A stretch of DNA of 64,000 nucleotides from Dawidia soli (GTDB lineage Bacteria; Bacteroidota; Bacteroidia; Cytophagales; Cyclobacteriaceae). Where the stretch lies: positions 1 to 64,000 of the forward strand of contig NZ_JAHESC010000012.1 in the NCBI RefSeq assembly GCF_018598185.1. The letters are read 5' to 3'. Each line of letters begins with the position of its first letter. The first letter of the stretch is position 1. The notes beneath the pieces were generated by a model. That model was not told the origin of the DNA and did no database searches. It saw nothing but the letters and a program-made list of their open reading frames with translations. The position numbers were made by a program, and so were the translations under genes. Positions 1 to 7,391 of this stretch are shown here, piece after piece.

Positions 1-1
1 A

Positions 2-883
2 CTCTTTCTCATTTCGATCGTCGCGCTGGTGTTCGGCGTGCTCATCGTGTTGCTCATTACGTTCAGCAATCGCCTGCGCCGGCAGAAGAAAGACCTGGTG
101 CTGGCGAACGAGGAAGTGAAGCGCGTGAACGAAAACCTGGAAGCGATCGTTGAAGACCGCACGAAACTGCTCGCCGAGGCAAACCGCGAGCTCGATACCT
201 TCCTCTACCGGGCCTCGCACGACCTGCGTACCCCCGTCTGCTCGATCATCGGCCTTTGCAACATCGCCATTCTTCTCTCCGACGGCGAGCCCAGGGAGCT
301 GGTACAACGTGTCGTCAACACTACCGAGGCCATGGACAAGCTTCTGAAAAAACTGGCCATCGTCAGCGAGATCAACCAACCCACAGGCTATTCATCCATT
401 ACGCTCCTCGACATCGTCGAGAACGTACAGTACCGGTATCGCAATCTCATGGAAGAAAAACGCGTGACGTTTGTGGTAGACTGCCCGGCCGATCTCACCT
501 TCCACTCCTATCCCAACCTGGTGGAAGTAGTGGTCAACAACCTCGTAGAAAATGCGCTCGTCTATAGCCTCATGCAGCACGGCGAAGGCTCACAAATCAC
601 GTTCAGGGCCACCGTAAACGGCCAGGTGCGGTTCAGCGTCCGTGACAACGGCATCGGCGTAGATGCTACCATCCAGCACCGCCTCTTCGACATGTTCTTC
701 AAAGGCCACCCCGACTCGAAAGGCAACGGCCTGGGGCTGTACATCGTGCAGAAATCCATACAAGCACTCGAAGGCAGCATTGCGCTCGAGTCGGTGCCCG
801 GCGAGTATACCGAGTTCACCGTGCAGCTCCCGATGCACGCCGATACGGCAAAGCTGAATGTACCCATTCAACAGCCCTTCTGA
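2..883 (+). CDS. Sensor histidine kinase, C-terminal part (5' end outside window)
   Basis: The reading frame is already open at base 2, so the true start lies upstream. The visible part opens with a hydrophobic membrane segment, followed by a short coiled coil (about 15-50 residues after the GTG at 29) and a HisKA/HATPase_c transmitter. The H-box reads SHDLRTP, with the phospho-accepting His about 64 residues after position 29. An N-box with VNNLVENAL, a G1 box DNGIG and a G2 box GNGLGLYIV follow, so both autokinase halves are complete. It should autophosphorylate at the inner membrane in response to an unseen N-terminal sensor domain and pass phosphate to a response regulator. No regulator lies immediately downstream; the next gene is on the other strand. 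The family is certain, the signal unknown. Confidence 0.93.
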   Translation, partial: LFLISIVALVFGVLIVLLITFSNRLRRQKKDLVLANEEVKRVNENLEAIVEDRTKLLAEANRELDTFLYRASHDLRTPVCSIIGLCNIAILLSDGEPRELVQRVVNTTEAMDKLLKKLAIVSEINQPTGYSSITLLDIVENVQYRYRNLMEEKRVTFVVDCPADLTFHSYPNLVEVVVNNLVENALVYSLMQHGEGSQITFRATVNGQVRFSVRDNGIGVDATIQHRLFDMFFKGHPDSKGNGLGLYIVQKSIQALEGSIALESVPGEYTEFTVQLPMHADTAKLNVPIQQPF

Positions 884-925
884 GAGAAGACAAAAATCCG
901 CCACGGGCCCGCAAACAGCCCTTCG

Positions 926-961
926 TGTCAAGTCTGGCTTCTTCGCGAAGCCTAGCTGACA
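926..961. terminator. Imperfect hairpin between convergent genes
   Basis: GGCTTC (936-941) pairs with GAAGCC (947-952) around a 5-nt loop, and TGTCA (926-930) with TGACA (957-961) extends the stem. It lies between the stop of the kinase (883) and the stop of the small minus-strand gene (954-952). There is no T-tract on either strand, so a terminator role is only suggested by position. Confidence 0.35.
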
Positions 962-1182
962 CGTATCTCTTTTAGTTGATCAGGTTGCGGGTTTTGTTGC
1001 AACGTATGGGATGCTGACTCAGTCTGTTGATCACGTGCTATCCGCACCGCCAGTTCTTTCTCCTGCTCCAACGTCAATCCGCCATGCGCATGCATCACCA
1101 CTTCATAGATCATATACAGCGTACGCTCATCCATACGGTTAATAGCCTCCGTTAGCTCCGCCCGAATCTGTGCTGCTCCCAT
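952..1182 (-). CDS. Small hypothetical protein, antitoxin-like
   Basis: A 76-residue, charged, largely helical protein. Its N-terminal half (an MDERTLYMIYEVV-like helix) resembles the short helical proteins found upstream of RelE/ParE-type toxins in Bacteroidota. The C-terminal half is rich in Gln, Glu and Asp and probably disordered. No toxin gene is adjacent on either side, so if it is an antitoxin it is an orphan; a transcription-related or solitary small protein is equally possible. The ATG at 1182 is the only good start. I cannot assign a function. Confidence 0.55.
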   Translation of the reverse strand: MGAAQIRAELTEAINRMDERTLYMIYEVVMHAHGGLTLEQEKELAVRIARDQQTESASHTLQQNPQPDQLKEIRVS

Positions 1183-1234
1183 AATAAAACTGGTTTCTAA
1201 CCGAATATAACCATTTCAAATCGATTTATCAACC

Positions 1235-1263
1235 AAAAAAAAGCCAGGGCTTGTTGCCCTGGC
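1235..1263 (-). terminator. Rho-independent terminator
   Basis: A perfect 8-bp stem: GCCAGGGC (1243-1250) and GCCCTGGC (1256-1263) with a TTGTT loop, read on the minus strand and followed by eight U residues (A-tract 1235-1242). It lies 27 bases downstream of the stop of the minus-strand lipoprotein gene ending at 1290, and is the clearest intrinsic terminator in the window. Confidence 0.9.
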
Positions 1264-1289
1264 TGCCTGTATTCGTACGTTACCGAAGC

Positions 1290-2057
1290 TTACACCTCCC
1301 AGCTACCGCTTTCGTCTACCTGGCCATCGACGTAGTAAGCCCACTCGCCGTTACCGGCCGCATCCCATTCCATCGTGAACATCAATTCGTCATCCAGGAC
1401 ATACTTCGCTGAACCGGCCTTTGTTTTTGTATTGCCATTGATGGTTATTTCGAACGAAGATTCACCTTCGATACCGGATATGACAAAATCAAAATTGTCA
1501 CCTGAACGCTTCCAGCTGTAAGTAACGAATACGGCGTCGTCGCCATTCATGGCGACGTAGATGTGCATCAGGCCTTCGCTGCCATCCTTCGTTTCTTCAG
1601 CATATATAAACCGCATCCAGTCATCCTCTTGAGAGAACTTCATAAAGATCTCAAATACATATTTGTCTGACTCTTCGCTTACCTGGTATGCCAGGCTCAT
1701 GCCGCTGCCTTGCGGATCGGTCCAGGTATAGACCAGGTACTCTGTCTGCGCAGCAGCAACGCGCCCGTTGGCAACGGTAATCGGCGTTGTACTTTTCGCA
1801 GCGCCTTGCGGCGGCTTGAAATATTGCGAGTAGCCGGTCATCGCATTGGCCATAGCCACATAGGACGAGGCCAGGCCTGCATAGGTGTCGTCCGAGCTGG
1901 CCATAGCCGAAGGCGTACTAATGACGCTGCTTGACCCCGACAGGCTCATGCTTACATCTTCCAAGCTCTTTTCTGGTGTGGCATCATCCTCCTTCGAGCA
2001 CGAAAACGCCGCCGCCGAAAAAGCAACCAGCAACAGGAATTTGTTGATTTTTTTCAT
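1290..2057 (-). CDS. Hypothetical lipoprotein
   Basis: A 255-residue exported protein. I chose the ATG at 2057 because translation then begins with MKKINKF, a hydrophobic stretch and a lipobox ending at Cys20 (AAFSC), whereas the longer frame from 2147 adds 30 residues with no signal character. After the Cys there is an acidic, Ser-rich linker (residues 21-70) and a beta-rich globular domain (about 90-255) with many alternating aromatic and acidic residues. It is probably anchored in the outer membrane. It is monocistronic with its own intrinsic terminator (1235-1263). I do not recognise the family. Confidence 0.8.
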   Translation of the reverse strand: MKKINKFLLLVAFSAAAFSCSKEDDATPEKSLEDVSMSLSGSSSVISTPSAMASSDDTYAGLASSYVAMANAMTGYSQYFKPPQGAAKSTTPITVANGRVAAAQTEYLVYTWTDPQGSGMSLAYQVSEESDKYVFEIFMKFSQEDDWMRFIYAEETKDGSEGLMHIYVAMNGDDAVFVTYSWKRSGDNFDFVISGIEGESSFEITINGNTKTKAGSAKYVLDDELMFTMEWDAAGNGEWAYYVDGQVDESGSWEV

Positions 2058-2180
2058 AGAAAGGTGATAAAGTTGGTGATGGTGAATTATGCAGGCAATT
2101 TTGAACTTTTCCACCAGTTTAAAAAACGCCGGACAGCGGAATAACATGCTTTTGACGTTATAGTATTAGATGTGTAGAAT

Positions 2181-2206
2181 ATCCGTTATACACTTATAAC
2201 ATCCGT
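2181..2206. repeat. Small palindrome with direct repeats in intergenic region
   Basis: GTTATA (2185-2190) and TATAAC (2195-2200) form an inverted repeat with a CACT loop, and ATCCGTT occurs on both sides of it (2181 and 2201). It lies in the 259-base gap between two minus-strand genes. It could be an operator upstream of the lipoprotein at 2057 or a weak stem at the end of the Rhs operon. No further support. Confidence 0.3.
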
Positions 2207-2316
2207 TTCAGTGACTTTGCTGGTGAATTTAGCCACGTGTCTATGGGGCGCGGCGTACCGAACACAATTTCCCTCCAGCGACAAAGCTAATTCGCAATTC
2301 TCTTCATTTACTTTTG

Positions 2317-2883
2317 CTATCCCCAAACCTGATATATACGATCAACAACCCACTTATTGGATTGCACCTTAATAAAAAAAATCATACCGCGGCTGCAATC
2401 ATTTCCGCAATTTATAGCCACGTATAGAGCTCCTTTATTTTTAGTATGATCAAACACTACATTCGAAAGTGAAAAAGTGCCATAGTATTTCGGATCATTC
2501 AATAGAGAATCATCCATATCAAAATACAAGGTCGTGCTTCCAAAAGTCATCTCATGTTTAGAGAACCTCAACGAATCGTCCGCCGATTTCCTTAAAGAAT
2601 CAAGCATCACCAAACGTTCCGGACTGCTTTTGTCCGGCTTTTCAGAAAAATATTCCGTTAGATTATCATAACCGAAGTATTCGACCTTGTCAGGAATCAA
2701 TTCTAAATGAACCAGATAACGATCATTTAAATCATACACTGTCGACAACGAATCTACTATCATTGGGAGGACGTCAACTAGCACTTTCTCTCCAGCCTCT
2801 GTGTTTTCGCGTTTATCCGCTACGCAGCTTGCTAAAAAGAAAAGGACATTAACTATTATTGTCGTACCGGTTATTTGAGTCAT
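2317..2883 (-). CDS. Lipoprotein overlapping the Rhs gene; candidate immunity protein
   Basis: A 188-residue protein with a short signal sequence and a lipobox ending at Cys20 (FLASC), so it is probably a periplasmic-side lipoprotein. The body (about 30-188) is acidic with mixed alpha/beta character and contains a Cys-containing NCGNDCSRG loop near residue 165. Its ATG overlaps the TAA stop of the 1501-aa Rhs gene by one base (TAATG, 2881-2885), so translation is coupled. It is the last gene of the Rhs operon. The position directly after a polymorphic Rhs tip is typical of immunity genes, and a lipid anchor would fit a toxin acting in the periplasm or at the membrane. This role is inferred from position only; I recognise no domain. 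Confidence 0.7.
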   Translation of the reverse strand: MTQITGTTIIVNVLFFLASCVADKRENTEAGEKVLVDVLPMIVDSLSTVYDLNDRYLVHLELIPDKVEYFGYDNLTEYFSEKPDKSSPERLVMLDSLRKSADDSLRFSKHEMTFGSTTLYFDMDDSLLNDPKYYGTFSLSNVVFDHTKNKGALYVAINCGNDCSRGMIFFIKVQSNKWVVDRIYQVWG

Positions 2884-5800
2884 TATTGCTTGGTTCGTTG
2901 TTTAAATGCCTTGATAATAGAATCCTGTTGTTTTAGACCATCAACGACCGTTTTAGAAACCGAATCTTCAAGATTCATCTTCTTAGCACGCTCCATCGTT
3001 ATCCCCGTCACCTCTTCAGACACCCATTGGCCTTCTTCCACCTCTGTCCAGCGTCTAAACGCTTCTTTTTCAGCAAGTTTGTCAGCATGCTCTTTCAGTG
3101 AATTGTACAGTGCTTCCGCCGCACCATCAACTTTAAGAACTGCATTCACAATGTTATCTATTTTAGCCGAGAGATCAAGATTGTTTACTGTGAGCGTTGT
3201 GTTGTCTATACTTCCCTTATTCAGCGTGGTGCGCTCAAAGAATGACAACAATTCGCTCACTTCTCCAAGCTTGATATGCTCGACCTTCATGCCGACCTTC
3301 CAATCTCTACCCTGCAAAACTTGCCCGCCGCCACCGAAAGTACCGTCTCCCCAAATCACTACACCATAGTTCGGGTTCTCTTCAAAGAACTGGGAAAGAA
3401 GCATATTAAGATCACTCCTAAATGACTCGAAACCTTCCGGTGTAAAAAGACTAATATCCTTCGGAAGCGCTTTATCTACAGCCGTAAAATCAATATCAAC
3501 AAGCGTAACCCACCCGTGGGCAGTCATTATTTGTCCGTCCTGCACCGTGCCTATTTCCGGATCCGGGCAGTTGCCCGTCTCACACCCCCCCGTAGGATCA
3601 ACCGAATTAACCGGATTGTTGTTCATCGCCAAATACGGAGACCAATGGACATCCTGCGGGTCAGGAACCAGCCACCTCCCAATAATAGGGTCATATTCGC
3701 GCATCTCAAAATGATTCCAGCCCGTCTCCTCATCGTGTTCGGCAAACTGCCCCTGGTAGCCATGACGATAACGCTTATTAACGGGTTTCAGCACCTCATC
3801 AATATCTTCTGCAGACGCCCCAGCCGCCAATAGGCGAATCTCCGAATCGCTCAATGCCTTATCGAAGACAAAAACTTCGTCCACACTACCGTGCATCGGC
3901 AACAAGACACCCGTGCTCGAATTTCGCGTGGCACCAATCACCGCATCATATGATGACGCACCGGTGCTGTAAGCGGTGATCGGCGTACTCTGGCCATCCC
4001 GCACACCGTCCAGGTAAAAGTAAAACGACTTACCATCGCCTACTACCGCTACGTGGTGCCAGCTCAGGTCGCTGATGGCAAAGTCATTTCCGGCCCCGAG
4101 GTTTAAGCCCCCTGACTCGCCTGTGCTGGAGCTGAACCGTAACGCCCGTTCGCCGTATTCATTACCAAAGGTTTCATAGGCAAAGGTAAATCCCTTCCGG
4201 CTGACCGTGTTTGAACTACCGATGATAGCGCTACGCGCGCTCAAATCACTCAATTTAATAAACGCCGTGATCGTGAAAACACCGGTATTCTGAATGAAAG
4301 ACAAGTCGTTAGCCGAGCCGGCCAACCCAATGTAATCGTCCACACCGTCAAATTTATACGCTTGGTTGGCATTACCATCTCTGTCCGCCGTCTGCGTGGC
4401 CCCCATCACCGTACCGTGCATGTTGCCGCTCGCTTGATTTTGAGCGTTGCCTGTAAATGCATATTGTCCCTTCATTCCTTTGGTGATGCTCTCCCGGGGC
4501 GTCATGTCTTCGCTCGATGTCGTCCGAAGTACATCACCCCATACGCCGTAGTCGGTAGATTCCGAGACATATGCCGCCGTATGCGTCACGCTGAAGTCGT
4601 CAAACCACACCTCTGTTCCCGGGCTTTCGTTAGATACCCACACATAAATGTATTTTCCGCCAGCGGGAACAATCACCGGTTCGTTCATATTTACCCGCGC
4701 ATGCATATTGGGGATGATTTCCTCTCCTGTAAAAAATCCGGCTTCTTCCGGGATAGGCACCCGATCTGAACCGATGTTATTCATGGAGGCATCAAAAACG
4801 ATATAATTGAGATACGCCGCAGGCTGATCGGTACCGACCGCCTTGCCGGCCCAATTTCCGGCTATCAGCGCCTGATCAAATAACTGCGTGGTCCGCGTCG
4901 TTGTCATACCGTCAAAACCTCCCGTAAAGGAAAAACTTGCCCCCAACAGTGAAGGCAGCAACATAAGCTGAAGGCCGTTGCCGTAGGACTCTTTTATGTG
5001 ATACCGCACGTAGGCCTCCGCAGTAACAGTGTCTCCCGGTGATACAGCCAGCGCGATAGCGGGGCCCATAGACTGTTCCGTTGCACCGGTCCAATACAAG
5101 TAGGCCGACATCTTCGGATCGGCAACAGTGGTCGCTGACGGCGACGTGTGGTTCATAAATCGATCTTCCTTCTGTGTCTCCTGGAGATTGAGAAAATATT
5201 GTAACTCCTCCACACGTGGGTTATGAATACTCTCTTCGCCGCTATCCTCCATCGTTGCCGTATATGTGACGACATTCTCCCGCACCAGTGCGCGTACGTT
5301 GCCGAGATGGTCAGTCATCTCGTAGCACATGCTACCATCCTGCTTTGGATAGTATGTGCCGAGTTTGCCCGCCCCGTACACGGGGATTTCCGTCTTCACC
5401 AACGCACTCATATTACCCGAACCGGGTATTCCCTCCTGTTCATAAGTACTGAGCACGTTGCCCGACGCATCACGAATATACCACGTCGTGCGATTGTCCG
5501 GGTAATTGATCTTTGCCAGGCGGAACCCGCGATCGTCGTAACGATACTCAACCTTTTTATCTTCCGGCCTTTTCTGATCGCTTGTATATACCGCCACCAC
5601 CTTACCGGTAATGTCATAGTCGATATACTGATCTTCACCCGTCTCCTTATCTGCACCGGTCATCCGCCCGACTGCGTCATAGGTAAACGCATTTGTGTAA
5701 CCACTAACCGACATGAGGCGGTTCTTTTTGTTCGGATCGTATGTATAGGCAAATTTATGCTGTTCCTGTGCCGCTTCATTGTAACGATGCAATGACTGAA

Positions 5801-7388
5801 TATTCCCATTAGCGTCATAGGCCATACCCGATATTCGGTACTTGTTCCCACTCATCGAATACGTATTTAATGTATTGTTCACATCAGCCCAACTCGCATC
5901 GAGTACCTGATATTTATCATCGTATTCATAAATATACATTCCCGTCAAGTCTACGCCCTCCGCACCATACGCCTTCGAGGTACGCCAGCGAACAGCGCTA
6001 ATCAGGCCATTGTACACTGGGATTGCCTGGGTACTGGCTTTGACCGCATCGGTGATACGTACTTCTATCTCACCGCTCTTCAGCGTCAGCGGCAGTGTCG
6101 GGTGGGTAATCGTCCACCTGTAAAACCCTGCAACAGGAACGGTAACATTCGGTACACTATAAGTCTGATTAGAATTATCTGTATCTCCAGTAGCCGCGAC
6201 CCACGTACCCGCCGCACCTTTTTTTTCCCAGGCAACGGTGCCATTGACACCTTTCGGTGATGCCGCAAGCTCCAACGCCCCGTTGGCCGGTACATCTACG
6301 CGACTTACCAGGTCATTTACCTTTTGCGGCGAATACAGCAGGCTTTTGAAAATCGATGTCGTGGTCCCGGCAATGAACAACGGTTCCAGCTTGTCAAAGC
6401 CCAGGTAATTGTTTGAAATAGATAATGTGAGTTGCGCGGTATTAAAATTAGAGGGGGTGAACACGGGCATGCTCGTCAAAGCATTATCCCGAAAATCCAA
6501 CGTCGTCAGTTTCGTGCAGCTCAAAATACTGTTGGGTATGGAGGTGAACGCATTATTGCGGGCCTGCAACTTCACCAACTCCGGACACTGATCGACAGTC
6601 GATGGAAACGCCCCACTGAAATTATTATCGTATATAAGAAGTTGCGTGAGCTTTGGCCAGTTTTCCAACGAGGGAAACTCGCCAGACAAGTCGTTGTTGT
6701 ATACCAGGAATTCAATTAATTCGCTAAACTCACTGTATGAGTCCGGAATCCCCTCCTGAAAATAGTTGGAATATGCATGAAAGTACTTCAAATTTCTACA
6801 TCCCACCAAGGGCGGAAGCTTGCCATAAAATTGATTCTGGTGTATATACAGGATCGTCAATTGCGTTAAGGCGGACAAGGAAGCTGGAATTTCGCCCGAC
6901 AATCTATTCTTCCATACAGCAAGCTGCGTGAGATTGGTCAGGTTACCGAGTGTAGACGGCAACTCACCGGTCAGCAGGTTGCCGGCCAGGTTCAGTACCG
7001 TCAGGGCCGATAAGTCTCCCAGCGACACGGGAATGCTCCCGGACAATTTGTTTGCGTCCAGTCGCAATGTCTTTAATTGCTTGAGGTCTCCCAGCTCCGC
7101 CGGCAACTCACCGACCAGGTTCGCTGCATTAAACGATAGGCTTGTGATATCGCCGTTCTGCACGATAACTCCCTGCCAGGTGCCCATCGTCGCAGCTGTC
7201 GCTGTCGCGGGCCAGGTAGCTAGTGTTGGCCAGTTGGACCGCTTCGTCCAGCTGTCGCCGCCCAAGCTGGTATAAAACTGCTTCAATGCAGCCAACTCAA
7301 CGGCATCTGGTACGACGTTCGTTTGCGCCCCCGATGATGTGCTGAAAAACAGGCCTGCCAGAAAAAAGAATCGAAAAATAGTACGCAT
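2883..7388 (-). CDS. Secreted LRR-Rhs-LamG protein with C-terminal tip domain
   Basis: 1501 residues with a Sec signal peptide (1-21). Domains in order: plant-type leucine-rich repeats of about 24 residues (30-350; repeating LxxLxLxxNxLSGxIP); an Ig-like stretch (about 360-450); Rhs/YD repeats (about 459-760, e.g. TYDAVGRM and YRYDDRGFR); a carbohydrate-binding-like beta region (about 780-940); a LamG/concanavalin jelly roll (about 1010-1185, FDGVDDYI and WHHVAVV); the Rhs-associated core (about 1204-1270, REYDPIIGRWLVPDPQ and NNPVNSVDPTGG); then a 230-residue unique C-terminus. Known Rhs proteins encapsulate and release the region after the core as a toxin. The C-terminus is charged and helical and I could not identify it. 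The gene is 3 bases from the 755-aa Rhs gene upstream and overlaps the lipoprotein gene downstream. The Rhs part begins with YNGLISAVRWRT, a motif normally internal to a continuous shell. Confidence 0.9.
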   Translation of the reverse strand: MRTIFRFFFLAGLFFSTSSGAQTNVVPDAVELAALKQFYTSLGGDSWTKRSNWPTLATWPATATAATMGTWQGVIVQNGDITSLSFNAANLVGELPAELGDLKQLKTLRLDANKLSGSIPVSLGDLSALTVLNLAGNLLTGELPSTLGNLTNLTQLAVWKNRLSGEIPASLSALTQLTILYIHQNQFYGKLPPLVGCRNLKYFHAYSNYFQEGIPDSYSEFSELIEFLVYNNDLSGEFPSLENWPKLTQLLIYDNNFSGAFPSTVDQCPELVKLQARNNAFTSIPNSILSCTKLTTLDFRDNALTSMPVFTPSNFNTAQLTLSISNNYLGFDKLEPLFIAGTTTSIFKSLLYSPQKVNDLVSRVDVPANGALELAASPKGVNGTVAWEKKGAAGTWVAATGDTDNSNQTYSVPNVTVPVAGFYRWTITHPTLPLTLKSGEIEVRITDAVKASTQAIPVYNGLISAVRWRTSKAYGAEGVDLTGMYIYEYDDKYQVLDASWADVNNTLNTYSMSGNKYRISGMAYDANGNIQSLHRYNEAAQEQHKFAYTYDPNKKNRLMSVSGYTNAFTYDAVGRMTGADKETGEDQYIDYDITGKVVAVYTSDQKRPEDKKVEYRYDDRGFRLAKINYPDNRTTWYIRDASGNVLSTYEQEGIPGSGNMSALVKTEIPVYGAGKLGTYYPKQDGSMCYEMTDHLGNVRALVRENVVTYTATMEDSGEESIHNPRVEELQYFLNLQETQKEDRFMNHTSPSATTVADPKMSAYLYWTGATEQSMGPAIALAVSPGDTVTAEAYVRYHIKESYGNGLQLMLLPSLLGASFSFTGGFDGMTTTRTTQLFDQALIAGNWAGKAVGTDQPAAYLNYIVFDASMNNIGSDRVPIPEEAGFFTGEEIIPNMHARVNMNEPVIVPAGGKYIYVWVSNESPGTEVWFDDFSVTHTAAYVSESTDYGVWGDVLRTTSSEDMTPRESITKGMKGQYAFTGNAQNQASGNMHGTVMGATQTADRDGNANQAYKFDGVDDYIGLAGSANDLSFIQNTGVFTITAFIKLSDLSARSAIIGSSNTVSRKGFTFAYETFGNEYGERALRFSSSTGESGGLNLGAGNDFAISDLSWHHVAVVGDGKSFYFYLDGVRDGQSTPITAYSTGASSYDAVIGATRNSSTGVLLPMHGSVDEVFVFDKALSDSEIRLLAAGASAEDIDEVLKPVNKRYRHGYQGQFAEHDEETGWNHFEMREYDPIIGRWLVPDPQDVHWSPYLAMNNNPVNSVDPTGGCETGNCPDPEIGTVQDGQIMTAHGWVTLVDIDFTAVDKALPKDISLFTPEGFESFRSDLNMLLSQFFEENPNYGVVIWGDGTFGGGGQVLQGRDWKVGMKVEHIKLGEVSELLSFFERTTLNKGSIDNTTLTVNNLDLSAKIDNIVNAVLKVDGAAEALYNSLKEHADKLAEKEAFRRWTEVEEGQWVSEEVTGITMERAKKMNLEDSVSKTVVDGLKQQDSIIKAFKQRTKQ

Positions 7389-7391
7389 GGC

